Source: Tribonema minus (lineage: Eukaryota > Sar > Xanthophyceae > Tribonematales > Tribonemataceae). Taken from it: a stretch of 64,000 nucleotides of DNA. This document shows positions 52,243 through 62,575 of this stretch, one piece after another (the stretch's first letter is position 1; the number at the start of each line of letters is the position of its first letter). A program made the position numbers and the translations under genes. The notes beneath the pieces were generated by a model that worked only from the letters and a program-made list of their open reading frames with translations, ran no database searches and had not been told where the DNA came from. The stretch spans positions 558,001 through 622,000 of the forward strand of contig JAFCMP010000101.1 in NCBI GenBank assembly GCA_017506865.1. The letters are read 5' to 3'.

Positions 52243-55200
52243 ATGAGCGGGCGCGCCAGCCCGCTGTACGTGGAGGTGGAGCACTTCGCATTCCCTGAGG
52301 GACAACGCAATGCCTCCAAAGGCAATGCTCTCTACACCGACAGCAGAGGTTTGGAAGGACTCATCATTGGCAATTCCAGGCAAGCTCTGGAGCTGGTGTG
52401 CGACAGCACTACAGGGCGCTATACGATGAATCAGCTTCCTGTAGAGGTGCCTTCGAGAGGAGAGCTGCTGGCGTGTACAGTCGTGCCTGGAGCACAGCCA
52501 GGATCAGGAGACCTACAGGATCCGCTGCAGCAATCTGTCCTCTGCGTGGCGCTGGCGGAGCGCGAAAGCTCAGATTCAGCAGAAGGTGAGCCGCCTACAA
52601 AGAGGCTAGTGACATACAGTGTGAAAGATTGCCATGCGCAGGTCACTGCGTCATGCGACGCATTGTGCATTGAATGCGGCGAGCTCATGGAATGGCCAAC
52701 CAAGGTGAACACCTTGTTCTGGACCGAGTGCGTGCATATTGGGCCATGCATAGTGCAGCCTTGTGGCATCCGGCGTGCATGATCGTTATCAGGTTTTTTG
52801 GCTGTTAGGCTTTCTGTCGGCACGTAATGTGCAAATGATGATGCTGCGTTGCTGCGAGCAAGTACGTGGACCTTCAGAGGTATCTGCAGCAGCATCATAG
52901 ACATCGAATACTTCCTGCGTGTGTCCGCATGTGCACCTTCCAGATAAGTCGGCATCAGCTATTCTTGACCTACGCAAACTATATCAGAAACACAAACAGG
53001 CACAAGAAGTGCTTAGAAACTAATAATTCATCTTGCGAAATGAGCACCCAGATCAACAGGGCACACTCCGTCTACCACTGTGCACCAATCGTCATGCTGC
53101 TGCTGCGGCTGGTATCTGTCCGCAATGTCTCATAAAGTACCTAAATTTTAAATAATTATCAAACAATGGTATGCAGCACGGCGGGCAGCGTTGCTGCGGC
53201 TTGCAGATCCATTGCGCCTGATTGCCGTATATGGCTGAGCGTTGATAAAGACGAAGCAGAAAACCACAAGAAAAGCCAGGTTTGGCAGGATTCATGTACA
53301 GTCATACAAAACAACTGGCACTGAGAATCAGGGCATGGTGTGGCTCGGTCTGCTGTTGCTGTCAGCATCGCATCCTCCCCGCAACGATCTCTAACTTGTG
53401 ATCTCAGCTGCATCTATGCACTGTTGCTACGCTGAAGCATCAGAGCGCACACATGCACACTTACACAACCTCCATTTCAAACATCAACAAAACGCCGTTT
53501 ACTGTTTGGTCTGCAGATGCGCAGCAGCAGTGGCAGCTGCCGTCGCTCTCATTCTACACATTCGCGTCGCCGGCAGCGGTCGCCGGGTCCCTGGCGCCGT
53601 CGCTGCTGCGGCCGCACACCACCGCTGTAGCTGCGTCCGCCACCACCCTCGGCCGCGTCACCCTGTACCCGAGCGATGATGACGAACGCGCCAGCAGCAG
53701 CGGCAGAGGCGCAGGCGCCACCACCACCGGCAGCGGAGGTGGCGGCGTAGTTGGCGGCACCAAGGCTGCTGCTGACTCCGGCAATGGCAGCAGCGGCGAG
53801 GGCGGCAGCGGCGCTGGCGGCAGCAGCGGCAGCGGCAGCAGCAGTGGCGGCAGCGGCCGCGGGGGCGTGCCCGCGCTGCTGCTGTGCGGCGACGACCGCA
53901 CCGTCACCGCCTACGCTCGTGGTCACGCGGAAAGCGAAACGGGCGCGCCGCTGTCGAAAGTGACCGCAGCGGGTGACGGCAGCGGCGGCGGCGGCGGAGC
54001 TCTGCGCGAGCTGCTGCTAGCGATGCTCTCGCCGCCGCCGCCCGCAGCAGCGGTACTGTGCGTGGCGGAGGGGGCAGAGGGGGCGATGGCGGTGGGGTGC
54101 GCGGATGGGAGCGTGAGACTTGGGTGGCACGCCTCAGCGGGGGCTCCGGTGTGGGAGTGCTTTCTGCTGGACTCGCCAGTCGTGGGCATTGAGGTAAGAA
54201 TCGGCTCACGGTCGTGTGATATGAATATATGCGCTGTGCGGCTGCTGCTCCGATCACGGCAATGATCTGCTGCCCGGTACATCCAGAAGGTTGGCACCAC
54301 CTGGCACAGCTGCTGCGGGTCGGTGACCAAACTATTGATATGGCAAACATTTTGCTTGGTGGACTGCTGGACGTGCACGCAAGCACACGCACTGCGTCAG
54401 AGGTTTACTGATGCTCTATCAGGCCATGCATGATCAGACAAAGGTCTCGATGGCTCGCAAGCAGGTACGCTGATGTGTAGTGCATGTATGCAGGCGCCAG
54501 CCGACTTCCACTTCAATCTGACCCCAACCTCACCCTATTCCTGACCCTAAACCAAAACATTGTCATGCCACGGAGACATGTTTCACACGCCAGATGTGAC
54601 ACGGTGCATTGCTGCACCTGTGGTCTTGGTGGAATGGCCCATGCTGGTCCCGATCAGGCCAGGACTGTGTTGCGCCGACGGCTTCGTGTCAGGTCACGAG
54701 GCGCAGAGCTTGCTGTTGCTGACATGGGGTCTGTTGAGCACTGCCGCCAGATTCTGTTCAAATGGCAACTGCGCAGCATGATTCTGTAAATTTACTGAGG
54801 ATGCTCTAGAGAGTGTGCAGCTCATGAACTGCTGTGTGTGGCAGCTAGTGCTGACCACCTGCTGGGAGAAACCTCATGTGCTGCAAGTGCGTGAGCATCA
54901 CACATATCGCTGCGCATGTATGCAAGTTGCTGCACCAGCGCTGCTCAACTCTAGGGTTGCCGTAGGTTCAGAGCCACCCGTCTTTATTCTCATGTGCAGT
55001 TCCCATCTCCGCCATCAAGTCAACTGTTTTTATTCTCGTCTGCAGTTTCCCACCTCCTCACGTCTTTGACTCTTGCTCCCACTTCTGCAGGTTGTGAGTC
55101 GCATGCAACGCCAAAGCCGCGATGGCGCTGCTCTAGATGTTATGGCATGCTCTGCCCTGGGATTAGTCTGTGCGGCGCGGCTGTCACGCGACGGAGCGCT

Positions 55201-56687
55201 GCACATGGCCACCGCACGCGTGCCCGATCTGGACCCTGGAGATGCTGTGCTCAGTATCAGGTGCGCATACGCATCCTATACCCTTTGGAGGCAGCTGCGT
55301 AGCGATTCGACGGGTTAGTGGTGTTGGGTCCGCTCCAACGTTTGTCCCATATTTATGTTGGCAATGTGCTTGCAATCCTTCCAGGTATGTGGCGGCGGCA
55401 TCACAGAGCTAGCATATAGAAGTATGATACTTCTACTCTCTAACAGCGAGCATGTGTAACAACATCGCTAGCCGCGGTACCTGTATAGCGACATCACACG
55501 CTCTGCGTGTGCACAGTCGACTGCGCAACTTGTAAGCGCGCAGTTTGCAAGTATTTATCTGACCACTTGTCCCGTTGCGGCCACTGTGTTCACTGCTCTG
55601 GGTGTAACTGCCGGCCTTCCTGTGAGGGGTACGGGAGTGCTGCGCTTCTAACCACCAACCCCTCCCACGCGCGGCAGGTGCGGCAGCTTCACGGGCGGCG
55701 GCGCTGACGAAGTGGCAGTTGGGACATTCTTTGGCCGCCTGCTCCTGCTGCGCGCCCGCCTCGACGGGCGCCTGCGCCCCGCAAAGGGCCTGTCTGGCCG
55801 CTTCAACGCTGCTGCCGCCGCTGCCGGCAGCGCAAAGGAGGGCGCCGCAGCGGGCGACCCGAAGCTGCTGCAGAGCTTGCTGGGGTGCCTTGTGCGCGAT
55901 GCGGTCGCTGAGCAGCAGCGGTCAGCACTTGCAGAAGACGAGAAAGATAAGCAGCAGTCAGTGCTTGATGAGGACGTGCCCAGTGCGCCGGTGGACTCTC
56001 GTGGCAGCGTGGAAGGTGCCGACCTGGAGCTGATCTGGGCGCGGAACTTTCCCAATCCGGTGTACCACGTTGCGCTTGGCGACTTCAGCTTTGATGGTCT
56101 GCTGGTGAGTGGGGCGCTGCCGAGCGGCGTTTGCTATTGAGGGCTGTCCGCGCTGATGTTGAAGTTTAGGTCCAACATTGCTCTTGAAGTGCAATGCGCT
56201 TGGAAACCTTAGGGTGTGCTGAAGAAACCGCAGGGTGCTCTGCACGGCATACCCCCCTGGCGTCGGAATTGCCTGCTGAAGCCAATGCAGTTGGAACAGT
56301 CGCACAGCAGAAGACGCATCCGCACGCCAGGCAGCGGCGCCATCGTGGTGCTCCTGGCCTGGCAATGTGCAGCCAGAACGCAAACGACAGCGAACCTCGA
56401 GTGCCACAAATGACGTTGCCCTCCTCCCCTTGCCAGTGACTACTCAGTTGACACATTGTCCACATCCATCCACCCGTTGTTGTATACATTGCAGGCACAG
56501 CGATTACTCAGTTGACACACTATCTGTTCCCGCCCACCCGTTATTGCACTCATCGCAGGAGCTGGTGGTGACGACATCGCAGAGCGTGCACGTCCTGCAC
56601 AGGGCTGACGCCGGGCGTGCTGCGGCGGCGCGGCTGCACGACACGCTGGCGGCGCTGGCCGCGCTTTCCATCGATGCGCCGGCGTGA
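52243..56687 (+). CDS. KPTN: kaptin (KPTN) homologue, five exons
   Basis: Exons: 52243-52618 (or 52585), 53517-54193, 55091-55260, 55678-56104 and 56559-56687, all GT-AG with matching phases (1/2, 0, 2/1, 0), giving about 592 residues. Blocks correspond in order to animal kaptin: an N-terminal VEHFAFPEGQ...GLIIGN strand pair, LPSLSFYTF, PALLLCGDDRTVTAY, GAMAVGCADGSVRLG, DEVAVGTFFGRLLLLRARL, LELIWARNFPNPVYHVALGD then FSFDGL, and ELVVTTSQSVHVLH near the end. Kaptin is a beta-propeller-like subunit of the animal KICSTOR complex, which tethers GATOR1 to lysosomes in amino-acid control of TORC1; it was first described as an actin-associated protein. The algal protein is longer because of a Gly/Ser-rich insert (53695-53870). 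The role here is inferred from homology only. A LINE-B copy ends 43 bp before the ATG. Confidence 0.75.
54975..55070. repeat. duplicated acceptor-like segment in kaptin intron 2
   Basis: CTTTATTCTCATGTGCAGTT and TTTTATTCTCGTCTGCAGTT lie about 48 bp apart, each followed by CCCAYCTCC. Both look like 3' splice sites ahead of the one I use at 55091. Confidence 0.75.
56437..56558. repeat. duplicated 3' splice region in kaptin intron 4
   Basis: GACTACTCAGTTGACACA and GATTACTCAGTTGACACA start two units of about 62-65 bp, each with CCACCCGTTRTTG and ending in TTGCAG or TCGCAG. The second acceptor (56558) keeps the kaptin frame. Confidence 0.85.
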
Positions 56688-58535
56688 CCACTCGCTTGTT
56701 GATGTACTGGCTACCGCCAATATTGGCAGCAGCTCTTGGCACCTCGTTGACGCCTTGGCCACTGTCAACATCAGCATCAGCTCTCGGCGCACGTGTATGG
56801 GCTCTTTAAAACAGCGCAGCGGAAAGGGTGGACGGCACGCTGGCGCCGCTGGCCACTTGCACGTCTTGGATAGACGCAGCTCGCGCGCGCGTGCGTGCCT
56901 TTGCAAACGCGAACATCAGCATCAGCACCCCAAGTCCTGCTGGCTACACGCTTTTAACGGACGCATCGTTATGACTGCAAGCGCCAACACATTGTGCAGC
57001 CACAACTCTCGGCATCGGCACTGTGTTACAGCCATCAGAAAACAGCGGTGACCATGCTCTCACGGGATGCGCCGCTGTTCGTCACGACCAGCGCGACAAT
57101 CATAGCATCAGCATGACTGCCTCGCGGCTGCCAAATGGCACAAGCAGTAGTTTTTGGTTGCGGAGGCGGTGAGCCTGCATGACACTGGCACGCTGCACCG
57201 GCAGCGCTCACTGCAGAAGCGCGGTCAATAGTGCGTGGTGCAGGGGTTGGCATCAGCACCACATGGCAGCCATGACCAGTTAACATCTCTGGCTCCGGAT
57301 GCCATGCTCGCTGCGCTGGCAGTGCTCTCTACAGGCATGCTGCCAGGACCCCAATCTCTAGCAGTGCACAACACCTGACACGTGGTGACTATGGAAGGTC
57401 ACATCGAATGATATCCACAAGATGATTTTCCACAATTGTGTCATGCTATGGTGCCCATGCGCTGTGACCATGATCTCTTGCGTTGCTGCACACAACAATC
57501 CAGCACTGGTGCCAATGATCACATTGCCTCCATTGTACGTTCAGCATCCACTTATGCGACCCTTGTTTCAATGAACATCAGCCTCTGATGCCCTTCAGAA
57601 CTATGCTGCGCGCATGCCATGCATCGTGCTTGCAACTATATTGCGCCCTTGCGCCCAGGGGCAAAGGGCGCAACGTCAACAAACGGTGCACAGCACAGGG
57701 CGCAATCCCACTTTTGCTGCTGTCCGCACATTGCGCAAGCTTGCAGGAGTGGATGAGCCTACTTTGGACTGCGGCTGTGTTGTCGCAGCGCGCATCCGTG
57801 GCCACTGAGCAATGAATGGTGAGTGACCAGCATGCATGCCATTTTGAGTCGTTCGTGCTTGTTGTGTGTCTCTCTCCTGCCTGGCCAGTGATAACTTAGC
57901 ACTGGGCACTGAATCTAACCCTTGCGCTTGCGCGAGGGCTCATGAGTGATAACGGCTTCACCAAAGCCTGCCGCTGAGGCCTGCAGGAGAGAGTTATTTG
58001 AGGGTTGTTTGGTTACGTTGACCACGAGCTGCTAGTGTTTCTCGCTGGAGTGTTTACATCGTTGTGCGGTTGACCTCGCTTACGATGGCGTTGCATGAGT
58101 AGACCTGGCAGCCTGTGGATCGTGGCATGTTTGCAATTAGTCGCTGTGGCCCTGAGATCTTGTTGGTAACACAAGTTTTGTAGCCTGCCCTGACCTTACA
58201 GCAACTGCGACCGTGCTTTCGCTGCTCATTGCATCGTAGCGGGCTGTGATGACACTAGTCCAATTAGGAAGTGCCGGCTGATGGGCAAAAGGCCCGTTAA
58301 TGCTGATTTTGGAGTTTCCCTGAGCCTCGCTACCTGCGTCAGCACTTGCAATAGTTTTCGCTGTGTGGCAGCTGCGGTCCTGGCGGTATTTCAATTCCAA
58401 CCTGATCAATGCTGCTTGTTGCGCGCTGCAATGCCCGTGCCCTCTGTCGTGCACCCTGTGCTGCTCTAATCAGCGCGTGTGCCACCAGTCAGCCAGGTAA
58501 GAGGCGTGATGTCTTGCTCACGCGCCGCGTGGGCA

Positions 58536-58555
58536 AGGGTTAGGGTTAGGGTTAG
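58536..58555 (+). repeat. interstitial telomere-type repeat (TTAGGG)3
   Basis: AGGGTTAGGGTTAGGGTTAG, three and a third perfect 6-bp units, flanked by unrelated sequence on both sides. Confidence 0.92.
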
Positions 58556-58593
58556 ACAATTTGAAATTGCCGTGCTCTCGTGCCGCGAGCGCA

Positions 58594-58686
58594 AACCGTT
58601 GCAGCACATTATTGTGGTGTATGCTATGCAAAATCTATTTTGGCACATATTGCAGCACATTATTGTAGTGTATGCTATGCAAAAAT
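58594..58686. repeat. tandem duplication, about 52 bp x2
   Basis: TTGCAGCACATTATTGTGGT and TTGCAGCACATTATTGTAGT start two units that continue GTATGCTATGCAAAA. Confidence 0.92.
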
Positions 58687-59626
58687 GTCACATCATCACG
58701 CCTCGGCGATGCCTGTTGTGGAGCATTGTCTGGCACCCAGGTCCTCAGTGCCTGTTGCGCTTTCTATATGCACTTGTATCAATTGCCTTTCCGTCCTGTT
58801 CCAGGCACTTGACAGTGTGTCATGTGCTTGCACGCACTAGCAGCAGCTGACAGCAGCCACGCGAGTGTTACCCGTTGGATCTTACTAGCTTTGCTGCATG
58901 TCGTCAATGTGTCTTCAGCATTGGGATATGATTGGCGCTCGCGCAATCTTGTGTCAGTGGTGTCTCGTTCATCAGCAGAGCGGCTCGCTGCATTGAGTCA
59001 GCCGCAAGGAAGGCGGACGGAGCGTCAGGACCTGGCCCTCTGCACGCAAATGATCATGCCACATAGGAGTCTGCCGCTCGTTGCGGACAACACGTGATTG
59101 GTTGCAGCATCAGCCTGAGTTGCGGTTGCACCGGTCATGCACTCTGTAGATCCAGCTATAGCGTGATCTTATCTGCAGCAGCCCTTTGCCGCTGAACTCT
59201 CAGCAGCCGCCACTCGCAATCGCGGCAGTTGTAGTACTGCATCAGCAATTGCGGTGGCGACTAAGAAGCAAAAATGCATTTTGTTTCCTGTGGGTCTGGC
59301 TGCTGTCGGCTTTGTGTTCTGCTGTTGTCTGCTGCCATGCAACTGCCATGTGTTTGAAATGTGGGCATTCGCCATGTGAAAGATCAACAGTCTGTTTGCG
59401 TGTGATGCTCTCATGCAGATTGCCAGTGTGCACGTTCAACATGTGTCAGTATGTCGCAACGTGACCGCAGCGTGATGCCTCATACGCGGCTTGCATACCC
59501 AGTCGATGAATCGCTTGAGAGTGCTTGGGAGGTGATGGCCCCACTCAAAAGTGCTGTCTTCATCTCATGCCTCGCAATGGTTCGGGAATGAGGTTGTTGT
59601 TCACTGAATGCTGCATGAGGCTTTAC

Positions 59627-60729
59627 TAGAGTTCCGAGTCGGTTCCGACTTTGAAGAACCGACTCCGACTAGTCGGAGCAGTTGAAAAGTCGGGATTTCA
59701 GATGACCGACTTTTCCGACTTTCTCATAAACGCGCTCAAAACACTGTTTGAACGGGCTGTGGTGGTGTTCAGACGAGTGTAGTGCTATGGCGGATACCGT
59801 AGAGGGCAGTAATGGCGATGGGGAGCTACCGTAGATCACGGAGTATAAACCCCCCTCTTGTATGAGACCCCCCATCGTGTAGTATAAGACCCCCCGTTTC
59901 CCTAGGGAGGTGGAGGTGTGTGTGTGTGCGCAAGACCGGGGGTACGCTGTATAAGACCGGGATAAGCACGTGGTTGTTAAGACCGGGGTTTCTGTAGGCA
60001 AACAACATGGCAAAGCATGACAGTTACGCAAACTTCAAGTCGTTTCGGCATAATTCAGCGCGAGGACAAGTTGTGGTGCAGCCAAAGCAGGTGGTGCGAA
60101 CTGCGTTGCTGCGCAATGCCTCTGCAGCCGTGAGTTTGTAGTGTTAAGGGCGTGTTTGAACCAGGCGTGCTAGAATAGGAGCTGCAGAACGTTCATTTAG
60201 GCCCGCTGCTTGCAGTAAGTGTGTGCTGCTGTGTATGTCATGCGATACCATGCTACCCCAGCCACACACGCGCGTGCAAGACGGGGGGGTACGTCGTATA
60301 AGACCCCCCCGTACAAGACCCCCCGTCTTCCGAACACGGGCCTCGCAGCGTGCGCTAAGACGGGGGGGGTTTATTCTCCGTGATCTACGGCATTGAGGTG
60401 CTGGACACGACGACGCAGACACTGCCGCAGCACCAGTGCTAGCCGAGGTGTTTGTTGCTGCTAGCAGCCAGAAGGCTTAGCTTGTGTGCGCTGAGTCATT
60501 GACCATGTGCATGTCATTGCAATGCACGTGTGTATATGATGTGCTCAGGACTCTACACAGACCTGCAAATTGGCGTAGTGCTCTGCTGCAGGGCCAATGC
60601 TGAGCAAAAGTCGGTTAAAGTTGGTCAAAGTCGGTACGGCGGCCAAAAAACTGACTAGTCGGTTTTAGTCGATCACGGGGCTGTTCCGACTGCAATTTAG
60701 TCGGTTTGGACGATCGACTCGGAACTCTA
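59627..60729. mobile_element. non-autonomous hAT element
   Basis: 1103 bp with perfect 15-bp terminal inverted repeats TAGAGTTCCGAGTCG and an 8-bp direct repeat GGCTTTAC on both sides (59619-59626 and 60730-60737). TIRs starting TAGAG with 8-bp duplications are the signature of the hAT superfamily. The subterminal regions are packed with GTCGG/CCGAC motifs in both orientations, which in hAT elements are typical transposase-binding repeats. No transposase ORF is present. Confidence 0.9.
59829..60390. repeat. fold-back sequence nested in the hAT element
   Basis: CCGTAGATCACGGAGTATAA (59829 onward, continuing ACCCCCC) is inverted at 60364-60390 with one mismatch over 27 bp. Between them, ATAAGACCCCCCGT-like units and their complements recur at least five times. 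I could not find a target duplication, so it may be a nested MITE or an internal part of the hAT element. Confidence 0.7.
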
Positions 60730-61015
60730 GGCTTTACACTATGGATATGTGCTGTCGCTACACAGCTTTCGTCTATTCTGCGTTCGCCATTTACTGTTTG
60801 CTGTCAGCATACTTTGAGCTACGTTTACTTGGTATGCATGCTGGTGGCAATGTTGTCAGACCCACACATTGCCGGCTCGTATCTGGACCCAGCTCTCACA
60901 TGAGGTTTGCCACGTGGGACTTGAGCAATTGCTTCCTTTGCTGAAGTTGCTGACCACTGAGACACCGAGAAGCCACCTCTCAAAGTTCAGTTGAGAATGT
61001 TCAAGTTGAAGATCT

Positions 61016-61023
61016 TGTGGTGA
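61016..61023. repeat. target-site duplication of LINE-B copy 2 (left)
   Basis: TGTGGTGA, repeated at 62308-62315. Confidence 0.82.
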
Positions 61024-62307
61024 AGTTGTATATTATGTCCTGGACCGCATGGGCTGCGCGCACGATAAATCGGGCTTGCAATAACTAAATCTACGGAGGA
61101 GCCGGCGGTTCGGCGCTGGCCGGCGAGGGCCGCGGCACTTGCAACAGTGCGATGCGGCGGTAAGCGCTGACGTCGCCATCAGGGGCAATGACTGCGTTCC
61201 AGTTGTCGATCACGACACGTGTGAGCGCGCGCTGTAGCGCGAGGGAGGTGCGGCGGCGCCAGAAGGCAACGCGCTGCGCGAGATTGTAGCTGCCCTGCGA
61301 GCTCTGCTCGGCGAGTGCGTGTAGCAGCGCTTGGGTGTCGCGTGACATAGCGCCGAAGTGGTCAAAGGCTGCGGAAAATAGGGTGTGTGTAGTGGGGTCC
61401 AGGGCCCCTGAGACTACGTATGTGTCTATCTTTTCCTGCGAAGCCGATTCAAGCACGCGCTGCACATCGCGCGCGCCCCCCTGAGCCTGACGGAGGCGGG
61501 AGGGGCATGAGCTGTCACGTATGGTGACGTCTATGCAACAAGCTACTTCAAAGCCGCCGCGCAGTTTAGTGCACCGGCCTGCTGCTACCGCGTCGGCGCT
61601 CGGCTGCACTTTAGGGACTGGAAGGCAGACCTGGTTGCTGCCAAAGACGATGTCCATGAACTTGTTGAACCCGTGGCGCGCCGCGTAGCGGCGGAAGGGG
61701 GCAAGGGTGTCCCGGTCGAGACCGCGGAGGTGGGCCACCTGCTTGAGCATCTGAAAGAGCGCGTCTGCGAGCAAGTTGTGTCGCGTGACGTTAAGCCCTT
61801 GTGTGCAGCGGCGCAGGTGGGCACCCGAGTCCACTGGTCTATGGCACTTGGGGCACCGCGCCGCAGCGGGGGCGGGGCGCTCCACGCCCAGGTGGCGCCG
61901 CAGCGTCTCGCGGAATTCCGGCGGGGACATGGTCTCCGCTGGGTCAGTGCTCGGCAATTGCGCCAAGAAACCCATGGCCCCCTTAGAGGCGCCGCTGCGC
62001 CACGCCGCGACTGCTTCCAACGCATTTGCTGCTTCAAGCCGACGCAGCTGCGTGGCGGCGAGCGCTGCGTCTAGCACCCGTGATAGCGCCGCTTGACGCC
62101 GCGGCAGCACGGCGGCCGGCGGGGCCTGGGCAGAGCCTGGCTCGCGCGCCACCGCTGGCGCAGCAGCGCGGCGCGCGCCGGCGCGAGTCCGCATGCCCGG
62201 CCCCGCAGCTCCGCCTGCCCGTTGCAGCAGATCGCGCAGCGCCCGCCATGCGCCGTCGTCCTGGCGCCAGTCCTGGTACCAGACCGTGGGCAGGAGCAGT
62301 GCGAGGG
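61024..62307 (-). mobile_element. LINE-B copy 2, 5'-truncated
   Basis: 1284 bp, nearly identical to the 3' end of LINE-B copy 1 and bounded by an 8-bp direct repeat TGTGGTGA. It was truncated at a point equivalent to about 46515 in copy 1. Confidence 0.9.
61091..62307 (-). pseudogene. truncated LINE-B ORF2 (zinc-binding and RLE-like end only)
   Basis: The frame is open and keeps CPKC...H...C, TRHN, PSADAV and DVTIRD, but RT and everything upstream are missing. Small differences from copy 1 include KTVESGAH to RPVDSGAH. Confidence 0.9.
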
Positions 62308-62575
62308 TGTGGTGACACTGGATGTTGGAGTGTCACCTGTAACTGTTACGGTTGGCAGTTACGAGTTGTTCGTTGTTGTTTGTTTGGCTCAGACAAGAGC
62401 AGCAGCCCCAGAATACACATAGCACAGTTCGGTCAGCTGTGTTGTGTGTGGGTGTCTTCTCTGCATTGTTCCCTGCACTTGCTGAAGTGTAGTACGGAGA
62501 CTAGTTGTTTCATCAGTTGGTTCCCGAGTACGAAAAGACGACCTTTGACCAAATCCACCAGGCGATAGCGGTACG
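62308..62575 (+). other. 5' flank of the right-edge ORF; possible element end
   Basis: Contains a perfect 8-bp inverted repeat GGTGACAC...GTGTCACC (62311-62337) and then about 240 bp without coding potential leading to the ATG at 62576. It may be the 5' untranslated part or long terminal repeat of a retroelement, but the window ends before a second copy could be seen. Confidence 0.35.

Larger units (their letters stand above)
56688..59626. other. no gene recognised
   Basis: 3' flank of kaptin and intergenic sequence. The open frames are short, overlap each other on both strands and carry no recognisable domains. Two repeats in this stretch are listed separately. Confidence 0.4.

Noticed and set aside
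59669..60422. ORFs of 60-120 codons within the hAT element
   Set aside because: They fall in fold-back and C-rich repeats and show no similarity to hAT transposase motifs.
62500..62560. Retroviral-type primer binding site (TGGTTCCCGAGTAC)
   Set aside because: It starts with TGG, but I could not fold its complement into a credible tRNA 3' end, so I do not call it.
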